From the NCBI GenBank assembly GCA_950295325.1, contig OX485803.1, positions 30,061,554 through 30,125,553 of the forward strand: 64,000 nucleotides of DNA, written 5' to 3'. Source of the DNA: Polytrichum commune (Eukaryota; Streptophyta; Polytrichopsida; Polytrichales; Polytrichaceae). Position 1 is the stretch's first letter; each line of letters starts with the position of its first letter. The notes under the pieces were generated by a model. That model searched no databases. It was not told the DNA's origin and saw nothing but the letters and a program-made list of their open reading frames with translations. This document shows positions 35,034 to 45,900 of this stretch, one piece after another. Made by a program: the position numbers and the translations under genes.

Positions 35034-35636
35034 GCAGGTTCGGCACAAAAATTCTAAAAATAGATGCCGAAAATTTTGTAATATTATTGGCATTTTTTGC
35101 CGAATATAAAATTAATTATTTATCAAAATTGCCAAAAAGTAAGAAATTTTTACTTCTCACTAGAGTTTTACTTACAATGGAAGCATATGTGAATTTTGAA
35201 AGAGAGAAGGTGCTCCTTTTGTAATCAAGCTCACTTACATTAGTCCACAAAGAATATGGGTTAAGAAGTAGCAAGACTCTAGGTGAGGCTTTTCAAATGT
35301 GTTGTACACGAATTTTTGGAGTCCAATTGAGCATAGAAGATGAAGTTTTATAGAATTTTGTCCAACTAACAAAAGTTGAGAAATCAATCCTTCTTCCACC
35401 TCTCTACTTGCATAAAGCATAGAGCATTCTCAACTCTTCACTCACATCTTACTTGTCATTCGATGCAAGAAAGATGTACAAGATATAAGCTTAAATTAAA
35501 AATTAAAAATCAATTTAAGCCGAATTTTTAAAAATTAAAAGAGAAAATTGACGAAAATATGAATATACTATTTTTAGGTGCGGAACCTACTTTTTGAACT
35601 TTAATTAATTATTCGGCTAACATTTGTCGAACCAGC
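35034..35636. mobile_element. Possible TIR element with TA target site
   Basis: The left end GCAGGTTCGGCA and the right end, inverted, GCTGGTTCGACA are bounded by TA on both sides (35032-35033 and 35637-35638). The 603-bp interior is AT-rich and repeats GCCGAA motifs. A related AATTAATTATT block lies inside the element at 12600-13666. Non-coding; the inverted ends are short, so this is tentative. Confidence 0.45.
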
Positions 35637-36539
35637 TATGAACCTATGGTACCCAAACAACACTTTGCAAGAGAAGACTCTAAAGGACTGACTCAAAGAG
35701 TGCTTGAAGGAAATGAGGACTAGAAGGTCAAACTTGGGTGGAGGGTTGAATGTTTGCTTGCAAAGCAATTAGATTTTGGAACAATTAAAGCAAACCAATG
35801 GACACGCAAGCCGGAACGTTTTGAAGAGGAAGCATGATATACTAGATATTGGAACAAGGAAGCCACTGGCTAGGAGAATTTGTGGCATACCTTCTCCAAT
35901 TTTGATGGAAATGACGACATCTACAACAACCTTAGAAAAAGTTCCAAGTGCGAATTTGGAGAATGTGGGAGGCGGTTCTAAACCTTTGTCAAAAGGCAAG
36001 TGCTTGACGGCTTAAGCAAAGGGCATGATGGTTATGACAATGATATTGGAAGGGTTTAGTGAGGCTAAAGAAAATCTTTTGGTGGTTAGACTTATGATTA
36101 ATCATGCAAAAGCAAGAAGTGTAGAGATCTCCAACATCAAGCAAGTTGTAGACATGGGAGTGATTACAGTAAAGGAGAAAAAAACAAGGTGGCAGAGATG
36201 TTGGGAATGAAGTAAAGGAAATTGGTCTAGCAATTGGGAGTGAGATTTCAATGTGATGACCTCAATCATGGATATCAATTAAAATGCACATTCTAACCAA
36301 CATCCTATCTTAATACTATGGTGACTCCACATCTCATCCTTTGCTTTGCATTCCCATACATGTGGAAATGTGTACTCAAAGAAAGTATTCAAGTATTGAC
36401 ACTCATGATCAAGCATGAATGTGTGCTTGGAAATGCTCTCACTTTTTATCGAGACTATCACAACCACAACAAACCAACATCATATACACTAAGAATAGGT
36501 AGCATTATCAGTTCACTTGCTCAATAAACAAATCTTGTT
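35637..36539. other. No certain gene; open frame at 35776-36015
   Basis: A + strand frame of 79 codons (start MEQLKQTNGHASRN) is Lys/Ser-rich with a basic stretch, followed by a second frame at 36025-36210. They look like one decayed coding region, possibly part of a DNA transposon given the transposase remnant just downstream, but no motif is decisive. Confidence 0.3.
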
Positions 36540-37060
36540 GCTCACCCACAATTTCATGGGTGAAATCTATTTTATAACACTCACATATGAAATCTGTCAA
36601 GATAGCTGCAACTCTAACAAATGGTTGTACTTGCGCTTGGTGCCATCAAACCACTTCATGAGTCTCTGAAATTTGCGCTTCAACCCACCGGTTCTCGATT
36701 CTACTCTCACATGATAGCATGCATGCATCTTGTTGTATGTGGATAGCGCTTCAAATACATAACAGAGTTGAGCAATTGTTGCTTAGCTATCAACTTCAAG
36801 GCTTGCCACTCATGACTCTCTCAACACCCGTGCTATGGGCATTCTCACGAATTATAGGACACACAAGCGAACCAAATTCATCAAATTTATGAACCTCAAA
36901 GTTAGTTAAAACCTTGAACAACGTAGGTGCCTCTCGCATGCGCTGGACACGTCTGTGACTACCACGCTGTCATCAACAATCAATTGACCACCTTCCTCCA
37001 ACTCGTTTGAATTGAGCAAGTTGTGGGTGTTGCATGTAGCCATCATCATGGTGTATACAT
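36540..37060 (-). pseudogene. DDE transposase remnant (PIF/Harbinger-like)
   Basis: Read on the - strand, pieces resembling plant PIF/Harbinger-type proteins appear in order but in different frames: LTNFEVHKFDEFGSLVCP with IRENAHSTGVERVMSGKP (about 36960-36815); a KQQLLNSVMYLKRYP-like segment (about 36790-36740); GLKRKFQRLMKWFDGTKRKY (about 36690-36630); and a VAAILTDFI plus VGEQ tail (to about 36545). Stops and frameshifts separate them, so it is dead. No inverted ends were located. The family call rests on memory of the C-terminal KRKF...FDGTK...HNFL-type pattern. Confidence 0.5.
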
Positions 37061-37270
37061 GGTATATCTTGCAAGGTTTCATCAAATGTTCATGTTCGTT
37101 TCAAAATTGTCAATGGAGCCCACAAATGGCACATAATCCATCCAATTATGGGCGAAAAAGTTAAGAAGGATGAAGAGATATTCCACTGGAACCCTAAAAT
37201 TTGAAGAGAGCTCAACCAAAAGACTTTAGAGACTTTAGAAAGTGTGCTGGTTTGGCTACCTTATCTGATG

Positions 37271-37502
37271 GGAACCATCGTGGGAACGCATCATATGCCA
37301 AGAACCAGCGTGGAAACATGTAATTTGCCAGAGGTTGGCATGGGAACGCATAATTTGCTGGAAGCTAGTTTGGGAACGCATAATTTTCTGGGAACTAGTA
37401 TAAGAACGCGTAATTTGCTAGGAACCTGCATGGGAATGTGTCATTTGTTGAAAACTATTGTGGGAACACGTAATTTTTCGGGAACCTTAGTGGGAACGTG
37501 GT
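37271..37502 (+). repeat. 30-bp tandem array reading as ten-residue repeats
   Basis: Seven complete 30-bp units and a partial eighth without any indel: 37271, 37301, 37331, 37361, 37391, 37421, 37451 and 37481-37502. Consensus near GGAACTAGT(A/G)TGGGAACGC, then ATAATTTGCTG. In the + frame (37244-37510, 88 codons) units read GTIVGTHHMP, RTSVETCNLP, EVGMGTHNLL, EASLGTHNFL, GTSIRTRNLL, GTCMGMCHLL and KTIVGTRNFS. Position 4 is always hydrophobic and position 6 nearly always Thr. No family recognised, and no flanking coding sequence is evident. Confidence 0.8.
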
Positions 37503-38065
37503 GCAGATAACATCTGGCGAGGCTTCTGGCATGCCATTGTTTAGGCACCTAGGCTTTGGTGTGTGCAACCCGACACTTTTCATTTATAGAGACTCCGTGT
37601 ACAAGGTGAAAGGTAAGCATCCCAGACCCTTAAGTTTAAGGATTACTTTAATAGTGAATTTTAGTCCACCACATTTATTGGTGTGGGTCACCAATCAACG
37701 GTTCCTACCAGCAGGGGCCACTTTTAGAGCTCGTTTAACCAGTGAGAACTAGTGGATGCAACCACTGGTGGTACTCAATGTTCATTGGTGGCCTACACTT
37801 GTAAGTGTGGGTGGGCTATTACTTTATTGATGGAGGAAGCTAATATAAACAAGGAAATTGTGCATTGAAATGTTCATATACAACTCAATTTGGAATATCT
37901 CCTACTAAGGTTGGGTAGAATAGAAAAGGTATCACCTAAAGCATGATCTCATGAATAAGCCTTTGCACCAGTTGTGAAGCAAGACACATATCCCAACAAA
38001 TGAACTACACCATTTATGGTATTTAGTGTCACATATACTTTTTGAGAAGTGTCTAAAATAAACGT
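37503..38065. other. Gene-free stretch
   Basis: No gene seen. A + frame continues the array only briefly; a second frame at 37498-37752 has no known motif. Confidence 0.45.
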
Positions 38066-38545
38066 CGAGAGGTCTCAAAGTGTCACATCCGCTAACTATT
38101 AGTCTGATACCATTTGTCAACATAGGTAAATTTTTAAGTGAAAATTATTTACATTATGGCATTTTGCATAGCACGTTGGAATATTTGAGATGATAGTTTT
38201 GTGTTTTCATATGCAAGGGGAAAATATTCTTAAGTGTACTAACAGCAAGTGTCATTGTTTACATTGTACTATGTAAGAGGAAGATATTCTTAAGTGTAGT
38301 AATGGCAAGTGTCATGTTTTTACATTGTACTATGTAAGAGGAAGATATTCTTAAGCATACTAATACCAAGTGTCATTTGTGTACACTTTAGTCAACTTGT
38401 AGAGCATTGTCTAACATCGGTAAAACTTACACCTCATAACACTTTTGAAAACACTCATGCCAAGATATTAGTGAGTGCACTTGAATGCCAAGTGTCTTGA
38501 GGCAACACTAATAATATAGTTGTTGAACTTTAACATAATCTAACA
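38066..38545 (+). repeat. Dispersed repeat G, copy 2
   Basis: Same structure as 27863-28335, with three well kept units of about 62 bp between 38208 and 38390, each with AAGAGGAAGATATTCTTAAG and GCAAGTGTCAT. The following 38560-38720 segment matches 25490-25700 in reverse. Confidence 0.75.
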
Positions 38546-39009
38546 CATAGTACGCCTCAAAATAATGTGAGTGACACTACATTGATATGATGTCCAAACA
38601 AATCTATTGAACTTTCGTTTGTAAAAAATTAAACTCATGAGTAAGACGTTATTGCATCGTGTAACTCTGAATAGCAACACACACTAATTGGAACAATCAA
38701 TGTAGTACACATGTGACACTAAATACAATAAATGGTGTATTGCCTCAATGGTGTCCAAGTCACACATACCCTTGAAACCAACCAATGGCACGTTCCAATC
38801 AACACCAACAAATATCACAAATATCATTCCCGCGGTCAGATTTGACTGACTTACGACCAAATGAATGAAAGAAAGCCTTTTTTTCAGTTGGGTGCTCTAA
38901 CAATTGTATTTTGGGAGAAGGGAAAGGAATAGGAAAGAAAAACAAACTTTTGATTCTTGGATACATTTCAACGCAACTTTTCAGCTCCACGTTGAATGCT
39001 GCTACACTT

Positions 39010-39599
39010 GACTCTTTTAACACATAAAGCCACTTTACACTAGAGCTTGAGGGCCCTGGACCCGTAATATACAAATTATGTGATTGGTTGAGAACTTGGA
39101 GATGGTCCAAGTTCACTTTTACACTAGACCTCGGAGGTTTTAGGGATCAAAGAAATTTGAATGATGACAAGTCTACATGGCGACCTACATGGCATTGAAT
39201 GTGGATGGTGTTTCATGGTCTACTGGATATTGTTTAGGTCCATCAACAAGAGGTGGGTTTGACGCAAAATCAAGGACTGTGGCAATCAATTAAGTTGCTA
39301 TTGGCTTCTAGATATATTATATTGTCATGGTGGGGACCCAAATTCAAACAGACGTTGCAGTCCACTTTCATTTTACACCAAGCTTGAGCGTTCATCACTT
39401 GTGAATTCACTAGATTTCTATTTCCCATGGTACGGCCTTTAGATGGTCTTCGAGGGTCCTTCAATTTTCATGGTCATGATTCTTGGTATGTGTTTGAACA
39501 TGAATAGGCAAACATGAATATTCCAACCACGTAGGGACCTACAACTTCAACCTTATGGACACTTTGCACTAGAGTGTGAGGTTTGTGACTGTTGAAATC

Positions 39600-39633
<34 letters not shown>

Positions 39634-40080
39634 TAAATGTTGGCTTCAGTTGGGCCAAGCATGAATGAAGAGCCTCTTTTCCTGCAAGCTACTTCCCCTT
39701 TCGGGAATGACTCTATCCAAGGTAACCATGTCAGAGTTAACCAATGTAATTATGGTAGTGTAGGGAGTAAGGAATATTATTATTACTATTATGAAAGTGC
39801 ATTGACATCTAAATCTATCATTGGTGGAAGATGCCAAGACCATCCCACTCACTTTACACTAGAGCTTTAGGGCCCAAGGCATCAAGGGAGTATGATTTAA
39901 TGAAAAACCTAACACATGGGTTTTTACATGCAACATGAAATGGCTAATGTTTCATTGTCCACCTCAAAGAGGTGGGTCTAACACAAAACACGGAGACCAT
40001 GACACTTCATAATCTCGTAATCCTTGATTTAGTACAACCAAGCTTATGAGGAAGTGTAACCTAGATATTTGTGAGATTTA
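39010..40080. repeat. Cluster of TIR-element copies (family E)
   Basis: The end motif CACTTTACACTAGAGCTT occurs near 39030 and 39855, with a variant at 39116 and 39555. Interiors share GTTTCATGGTC or GTTTCATTGTCC, AGAGGTGGGT with TAACACAAAA, and AGACCATGACACTT with the element at 46178-46573. At least two partly overlapping copies are present. A (AGAT)n microsatellite lies at 39601-39632. Confidence 0.6.
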
Positions 40081-41864
40081 TTGGAGATGTAATAATAGCA
40101 TGATTAGACTCGGCACAAAGATGGGCCTCATGTAATGGATTGATAATGATTGAAAAAAATCTAAAAAAAATTAATTTTAATTATAAAGGATTACAAGCAC
40201 AATGCATAAATTTTGGAGATATCATGATACATAACATTATTTAGCTTAGTTTGTACGTTGGGTGGGGCTAGGAATGAGCTAGATTTTATTATGTTTTGCT
40301 TATTCTCACAATAGAGCACTGCATTGGCATATTTAGGCTAAAAAACTTGAGTGAAGCAATATATTGATATTATAAGAATGAAATAGCTGATAACAATTGA
40401 ATAATGTTATGAGGTTTTGGGTAGCTATTAAAATAAAAGCAAAGATGAACTTCAATTGCATATGGGTTTAGAGAAAAGTCACAAGATTTGCAAGGGGAAG
40501 GAGGTGGGTAAGGTGATCACAACCTTCAAACCCTAGTTCCCATTTCTTAAAAACATTTATTGCAGTCCTTTCTAAAGGCTATCAAAACCCTATATTCCTA
40601 GACCATCACCTTTATAACTCCAAACCATTGAAATATTACACCCTATTGGTTCAAAGCAATTATCCTCGATCCTACTCTCAAATTATTACAAACCCCTCTC
40701 TCTACCTTATTCTAGAGAGAGGATATCATTGCATAGTGCCTTTCATCCATCCAATTTAAGAACTTGATTCTTGTAAATTTGTGGGTGGTTCATTTCAAAT
40801 GACTTGGAGTAGACTAATTTAGGGTCTAAAGCTAACTCTAGTGTCAAATTAACCAAGAAATATTAGCCTTTGGGATGCATACTAATTGAGGGCTTTTATG
40901 TTTGATGAATGAGAGGTATGCTCATATGCAATAATTCCCTCTCTCATCTTATTCCTATTTATATATATGAAATAAGAACTTTTTTTAAATTAAAAAAAGT
41001 GTAACAATGTGCAAATAAAACTAAGTGGCCTAGGCATAGCATGGTCCTTGTGCACGTATAGCAAGTCAACCTCATAGCACACCATTATAGAGACAAGTGA
41101 GCGGGTGGCTTGACATTTGGAGGATAGGGCCATGGCTTTGCAAATTATCTAATTTAATGAACTAAGGTAGGTGCACCAATTTTAGTTTGTGACCTATTAT
41201 TGTAGATGCCTCAAGATGATAATGGTATAGTGGACACATGCATATAATATTACATGGTTAATAAATAAATATAACGAAGTGGAGGCATAGGATGACCTAC
41301 GTGCACAATTGATAAGTCTAATCTGTAGCACACCTTGACATAAACAAATAAGTGGAGGCTTTAACATAGGTAGTAGGGCCATGGATTTCCGAACTTTTCA
41401 CGTTATTAAATTGTATGTAAGGTATCATAAGCAAGCGTGGCATGTCACTTGTGGTCCCACATTGTCACTTGATCATGAGGTTTTAAGCAAGGTCATTGTA
41501 GGAATAAACCATGTAGGTTTATTCCATGCTAAAGGTGGGGTGCATGACCGGTGTTGGGTAACACAAACATATAGGAATACGACCATAAATAGGTCTTAGA
41601 ATATTCTAATTAAAATTTTATGTAAGGGATACAGGTAGGATTCAAAATTTCAAGCAACATGGCTTCATAATCCACTTGGAATGGCCAATTTCAAGACAAT
41701 CGGCACACAAATCAATTCATTCTAAGTACCCAACTTTGCCAAAGTGCTACTACCTTATATATAAGACATTATAAGGAAGTGCGGCATGTTACTTGTGATC
41801 TCACATGTTACATGTCACAATCATTGGTAATAGGTTCTTCAAGAACCACTTCATCCCAAATAGT
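40081..41864. other. Gene-free stretch
   Basis: No gene recognised. Pairs of similar blocks around 41040-41180 and 41290-41400 (cacacc, tgacat and agggccatgg elements) suggest an old local duplication. Confidence 0.45.
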
Positions 41865-42041
41865 GTAACAAATAGTGTCGAGGGGGATCTTTGGGCATAA
41901 TTGGTCAAAGTCCTAGTGTTTCCAACTCCAACCGGTTACATGTTGTGATCTTTCGGTTTTCCTTTGTTAAAGTAAAATGATCAATAATTTTCCTGAAGCC
42001 TTGAACTTGAACCGGTTTATTACAAAAACTCAACTAGTTTA

Positions 42042-42630
42042 CAGTCTACCCTCTATAAATGTTAACCCTCGGGAGTGGATCAAAGTTAACATTTATAGAG
42101 GTGTTAACAGTTAACAATTATAAAGTTACTTTTTTGAGCAATATACAAATCTTAACATTTATAAATATAAGCAATTGTGAAGAGTCCTTGTGAGAGAATA
42201 CCATTCATAAAATTGCAAACCCAATCAAAACTTTATTCAATATCAAGTTTACAAATCACTGGTGAAGTATGAATCAATGGTTCTTTGGTGAGATTCATCT
42301 GCATGCACAACTTGCAAATATTTCTCAATCTGCACCAACAAACCCACATACTTGGACACATCACATGAACGTGATTCCATGTACCTTCTAATGGTACCAA
42401 AACTAGATTGCAAGTTACTATAATATGGATGTGTAGTTTTTATCATCCATATTATGGTTGTATTTCATTCGTTAACATTTATAGAGTCAAATTTACAAAG
42501 AAGGGAGTACCATTTTGTTAACAGTTAACACGTTTAACATTTATAGTGTGCAATATGTGGGGAGTAGAAGAAAGTTAACATTTAGAGAGGGTTAACACTT
42601 ATAGGTGTAACATTTATAGAGGGTGGACTG
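42042..42630 (-). mobile_element. Pogo/mariner-type DNA transposon, internally deleted
   Basis: 589 bp flanked by a TA target duplication (42040-42041 and 42631-42632). The ends are inverted: left CAGTCTACCCTCTATAAATG, right the inverse of CAGTCCACCCTCTATAAATG. CAGT...CCTCTATAAAT ends with TA duplication are those of plant pogo-like elements such as Emigrant. Sub-terminal repeats of TTAACATTTATAGAG occur at both sides. Far shorter than an autonomous element (2-3 kb). Confidence 0.85.
42249..42446 (-). pseudogene. Pogo transposase C-terminal fragment
   Basis: A frame ending with SHQRTIDSYFTSDL, preceded by a leucine-rich VGLLVQIEKYLQ stretch. Pogo/Tigger transposases often end with a similar I-(T/D)-x-(Y/F)-F tail, and the position just inside one end of the element fits. 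It lacks the catalytic DDE domain, so it would be non-functional. Assignment rests on context and a short motif. Confidence 0.45.
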
Positions 42631-42965
42631 TATATGTAAGCTAGTGGTCGGTTCTCCCCGGTCATGGGGCATGACCTAAGCGTAGATGCGTAGACTGCCA
42701 ATATAAATTGTCAGATATGACAACGATTTCTGTGTACTGGATCATTTATAGTTACATACAAAACCTAGGCTTGAGCCAAGATGAGTCCCAGATGACAATT
42801 GACAATTTGCTCAGCTTCTGTGGCCGAAACACTCAAACTCTGTTTGTTCAAACCTAACTAATAAGTCTCCACTCAAAGGAGGGTGAGGTGAAGGGGAATC
42901 TGCACAAATGCAACACAAAAGCTTGTAAAACAGAGACGTATTTGGACACGCTTTTGGTACGAAGG

Positions 42966-45900
42966 TTACAGATCAGCATCCTCCTCTGTGAGCCACTTCA
43001 CATATTGTTGCAGGGAATACTCGACGCGAGCTTTTCCGTCTTGCATGATCTCTGCATTCCAGAAGGCTCCATAGACACGCTCAAACTCCCAGGCCTGAAG
43101 CCTTGTGGAGATTCGGTGCGCATGGCTGGCCGATAGTGGGATGTAGTTGGGGAATGACCGCATTATGCTCACTGAGTTGCTGTCCAGTTGGTTAACCTAC
43201 CACCCATACATTTCTGTTAGAGGAAGCCGCATAATCAGAAGAGAAACAATGAAACCTTTGAAGAAAACCCTCTTGTCCTCATTGGAACTAAATGGGATGT
43301 CCTCATGCACCCACTCCTGTTGATAATTTCAGCTGAAGTTTCCTAGATATTTGGCAAACATATTAGGGTTATTCAACCAAAAGTTTGGTCGAGAGTTGCT
43401 GGATTTGCACATGAAACTTTCGTGTCCAGTGAGTTTTTTAGTTCATGCTTGGAGTCGGTGTGGAGGTTTTCAGTGCATGACTCCAAGCATGCACCGACAA
43501 CTTACTGAACATGAAAAGAATTGTATGCAACGCAACCAACTCACGACCAAAACTCCAGTTGGAATTGAAGGATAACATTATTGACCATTCAATAATAATA
43601 AACAGCTGAATTTCTCCTTACAGACCACACAAGTCACATAGGGCCTTCTCTAGGTAACTTCAATTATAGGGACCTCATCTCCTTATTGGTCATGCTAAGA
43701 GATTTCATTAACTTGTCTATTCTTGATTGGATACGAGGAGGAACATAATCACCCTTAATCATTGACCATGCCATGATTTGATCACTACATTTAGTGATAG
43801 ACGCATGTCGTCTTGCCATCGATTGTAGTAGGCACCCATTATCTACCTCATTGCTCCCACAGCTCGGTAGGTTGGGCGTCTACTTTAGATCATGGTAAGG
43901 CTCCTCACATCCATTACCTGATCCGTAACCATATCATTGTCACCCATCTGAGTAGGGTGACATGGCCAACAACTAGACCAAAGGAAGGTTGGTGCATTAA
44001 AGCTGTCAAAACACTCACAGATGTGTATTTATCCAACAGCTCTGGCCACATGGACGAATCAGGTATCTGCACTTTCTAAAGAACCAACCTGTTGATGAGG
44101 CTAATTGTGCAGATCTAGGTCTTTTCCAGTCTTTTCCAGTACTTAGAATATTAGTGGACCTTGTCAAAGCCTTAAAGTACAGCAAGTTAGCATCATATGA
44201 TGCAACTCAAGAAAATGAAATGATTCTGAAACATTGTCCAAGCTGTGAATGGTTAAGCAGGCATATATTCTCCTCACCATACCTACAAACGACTATAGAC
44301 TTGTCACGTAGATAAAGCCAGCGTTATTGTTTACTAAGGAGACTATTGTATACAACTACTGAGTGGTGAGTTCCCACATTAACCAGCACAGGATTTCAAT
44401 ACAATACCAGGGCAGATTAGCCTATTCACTTGCAGAATTCAACACAATAACGATAATGCCTGAAGAGAAAATGCCCAGCTTATAGACATGAATATCGAAC
44501 TTTACATTTATCAACACTGCTTTTGAAAAAATAGTGTGGGCAGATGTATAGTGTGACTTACTTCAGGCAGCCCTATAATGTGTCCATAATGTGGTCCACA
44601 ATATACACCATCACGCAAGAAAGTAGTGTGCAACCCTAGTTACATAAGTCATGCCCCCTGTGGTATACCCACCTACTTCCCCTAGGTTGGAAGCCTTTCC
44701 AGTGCACACTATTTTCAATGCAATAGAAATATTGGAAGCCATAACATGGACCCCTGATGTTGAATACCATGGGGGTTGGTAAATAGCGAGCATGTACCCA
44801 CAGTATTAGAGTTATCCATTAATTCAACCAGAGTTTTGGTAGGGAGTTGGTTATTTCGCATGCATAACTTTCCATGTTCGGTAAGTTTTGGGTGCATCCT
44901 TGGCATGCCAAAATGAGTTTGGTACCAAATGAACCAATATGGAATGTCCTTCGTTCAAACCTCCACATTGACTCCAAGCATGCACCCAAAATTTACCGAA
45001 CATGGAAAGTTATGCATGCGAAACAACCAACTCCCTACTAAAACTCCGGTTGAATTAATGGATAACTCTATTATCCCCAATGTTTTGAGTGTGGAAATAA
45101 GCCCAATAGTGTGGCCCACAGCAATTACTATAATCAGTGAAGTCTTAAGTAATGATAACTTGCCCTGAAGTAGGCTTAGTGCATAGCGATGGAACTTACT
45201 TGCAAGATGTCACCTGTAAACAATGCTCCCTTTCCACCAACCCCCTCCGCCCAGTGAAGGACTTGCCCTCCAGCAAAATGGCCCCCCAAATGTATCAATG
45301 TTGCTCCCTCTAGCACTCGTAGAGTCTCACCATTCCAGAACTTCACATTTTCATGCTCCCACATTACCCACTTCTTATCTCTGTCAAAAGCCATTGTGAT
45401 CATACTCACCCTGTTACTTGCAAGATGTTTAGATGCATTATTGAACATTCTATCAGCCCAAAGGTAAAATACGCTAGGTCAGGAGAAGCAAGGTGTAAGA
45501 TACAAAAGCCTGGCTTATGTTGAATCTGGTAGTGATGTTTAGACTTCAAATAAGAGAAACACGATGTCATACTTCTCATGGATGTAAACTGGTACGTTGC
45601 CAAATGTTGAACTCCACTGTGCATTTGTGGCATAGAAATGAGGATGTGATATAACGATTGCCTTGAGGCCACCCAGTGCTTTGATGAGGTCAGTTGTCGC
45701 TTCATCTAGATATGATATACAGTCCCATAAGATATTTCCATCTGGAATCGGCAATCAACCCACGCCATCAGAGGTGTACCAATAGTCTCCAAAACGCACC
45801 TTGATAAAAGGGTCAGAATATTGAAGTTGTCAATAAAGAATATGCACCAGGAACTTTAACTCAGGGTGTCATAATAAAGACTCAGGGTGTCCTCACCCAT

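Larger units (their letters stand above)
41865..42690 (+). repeat. Dispersed repeat R1, copy 3 (split by a pogo-like element)
   Basis: R1 sequence from ATAATTGGTCAAAG through CAACCGGTTACATG to ACTCAACTAGTTTA stops at 42041 and resumes at 42631 with TATATGTAAGCTAGTG and GGTTCTCC. This is exactly the order seen uninterrupted at 3405-3450 in copy 1. Confidence 0.8.

Noticed and set aside
38066-38545. CRISPR-like array because of regular 62-bp units
   Set aside because: Units are contiguous imperfect tandem repeats without unique spacers, and the genome is eukaryotic.
42888-43136. A + strand 82-codon frame at the end of the MBL-fold gene
   Set aside because: It is antisense to the last exon, whose - strand frame ends with family-like sequence and a stop.
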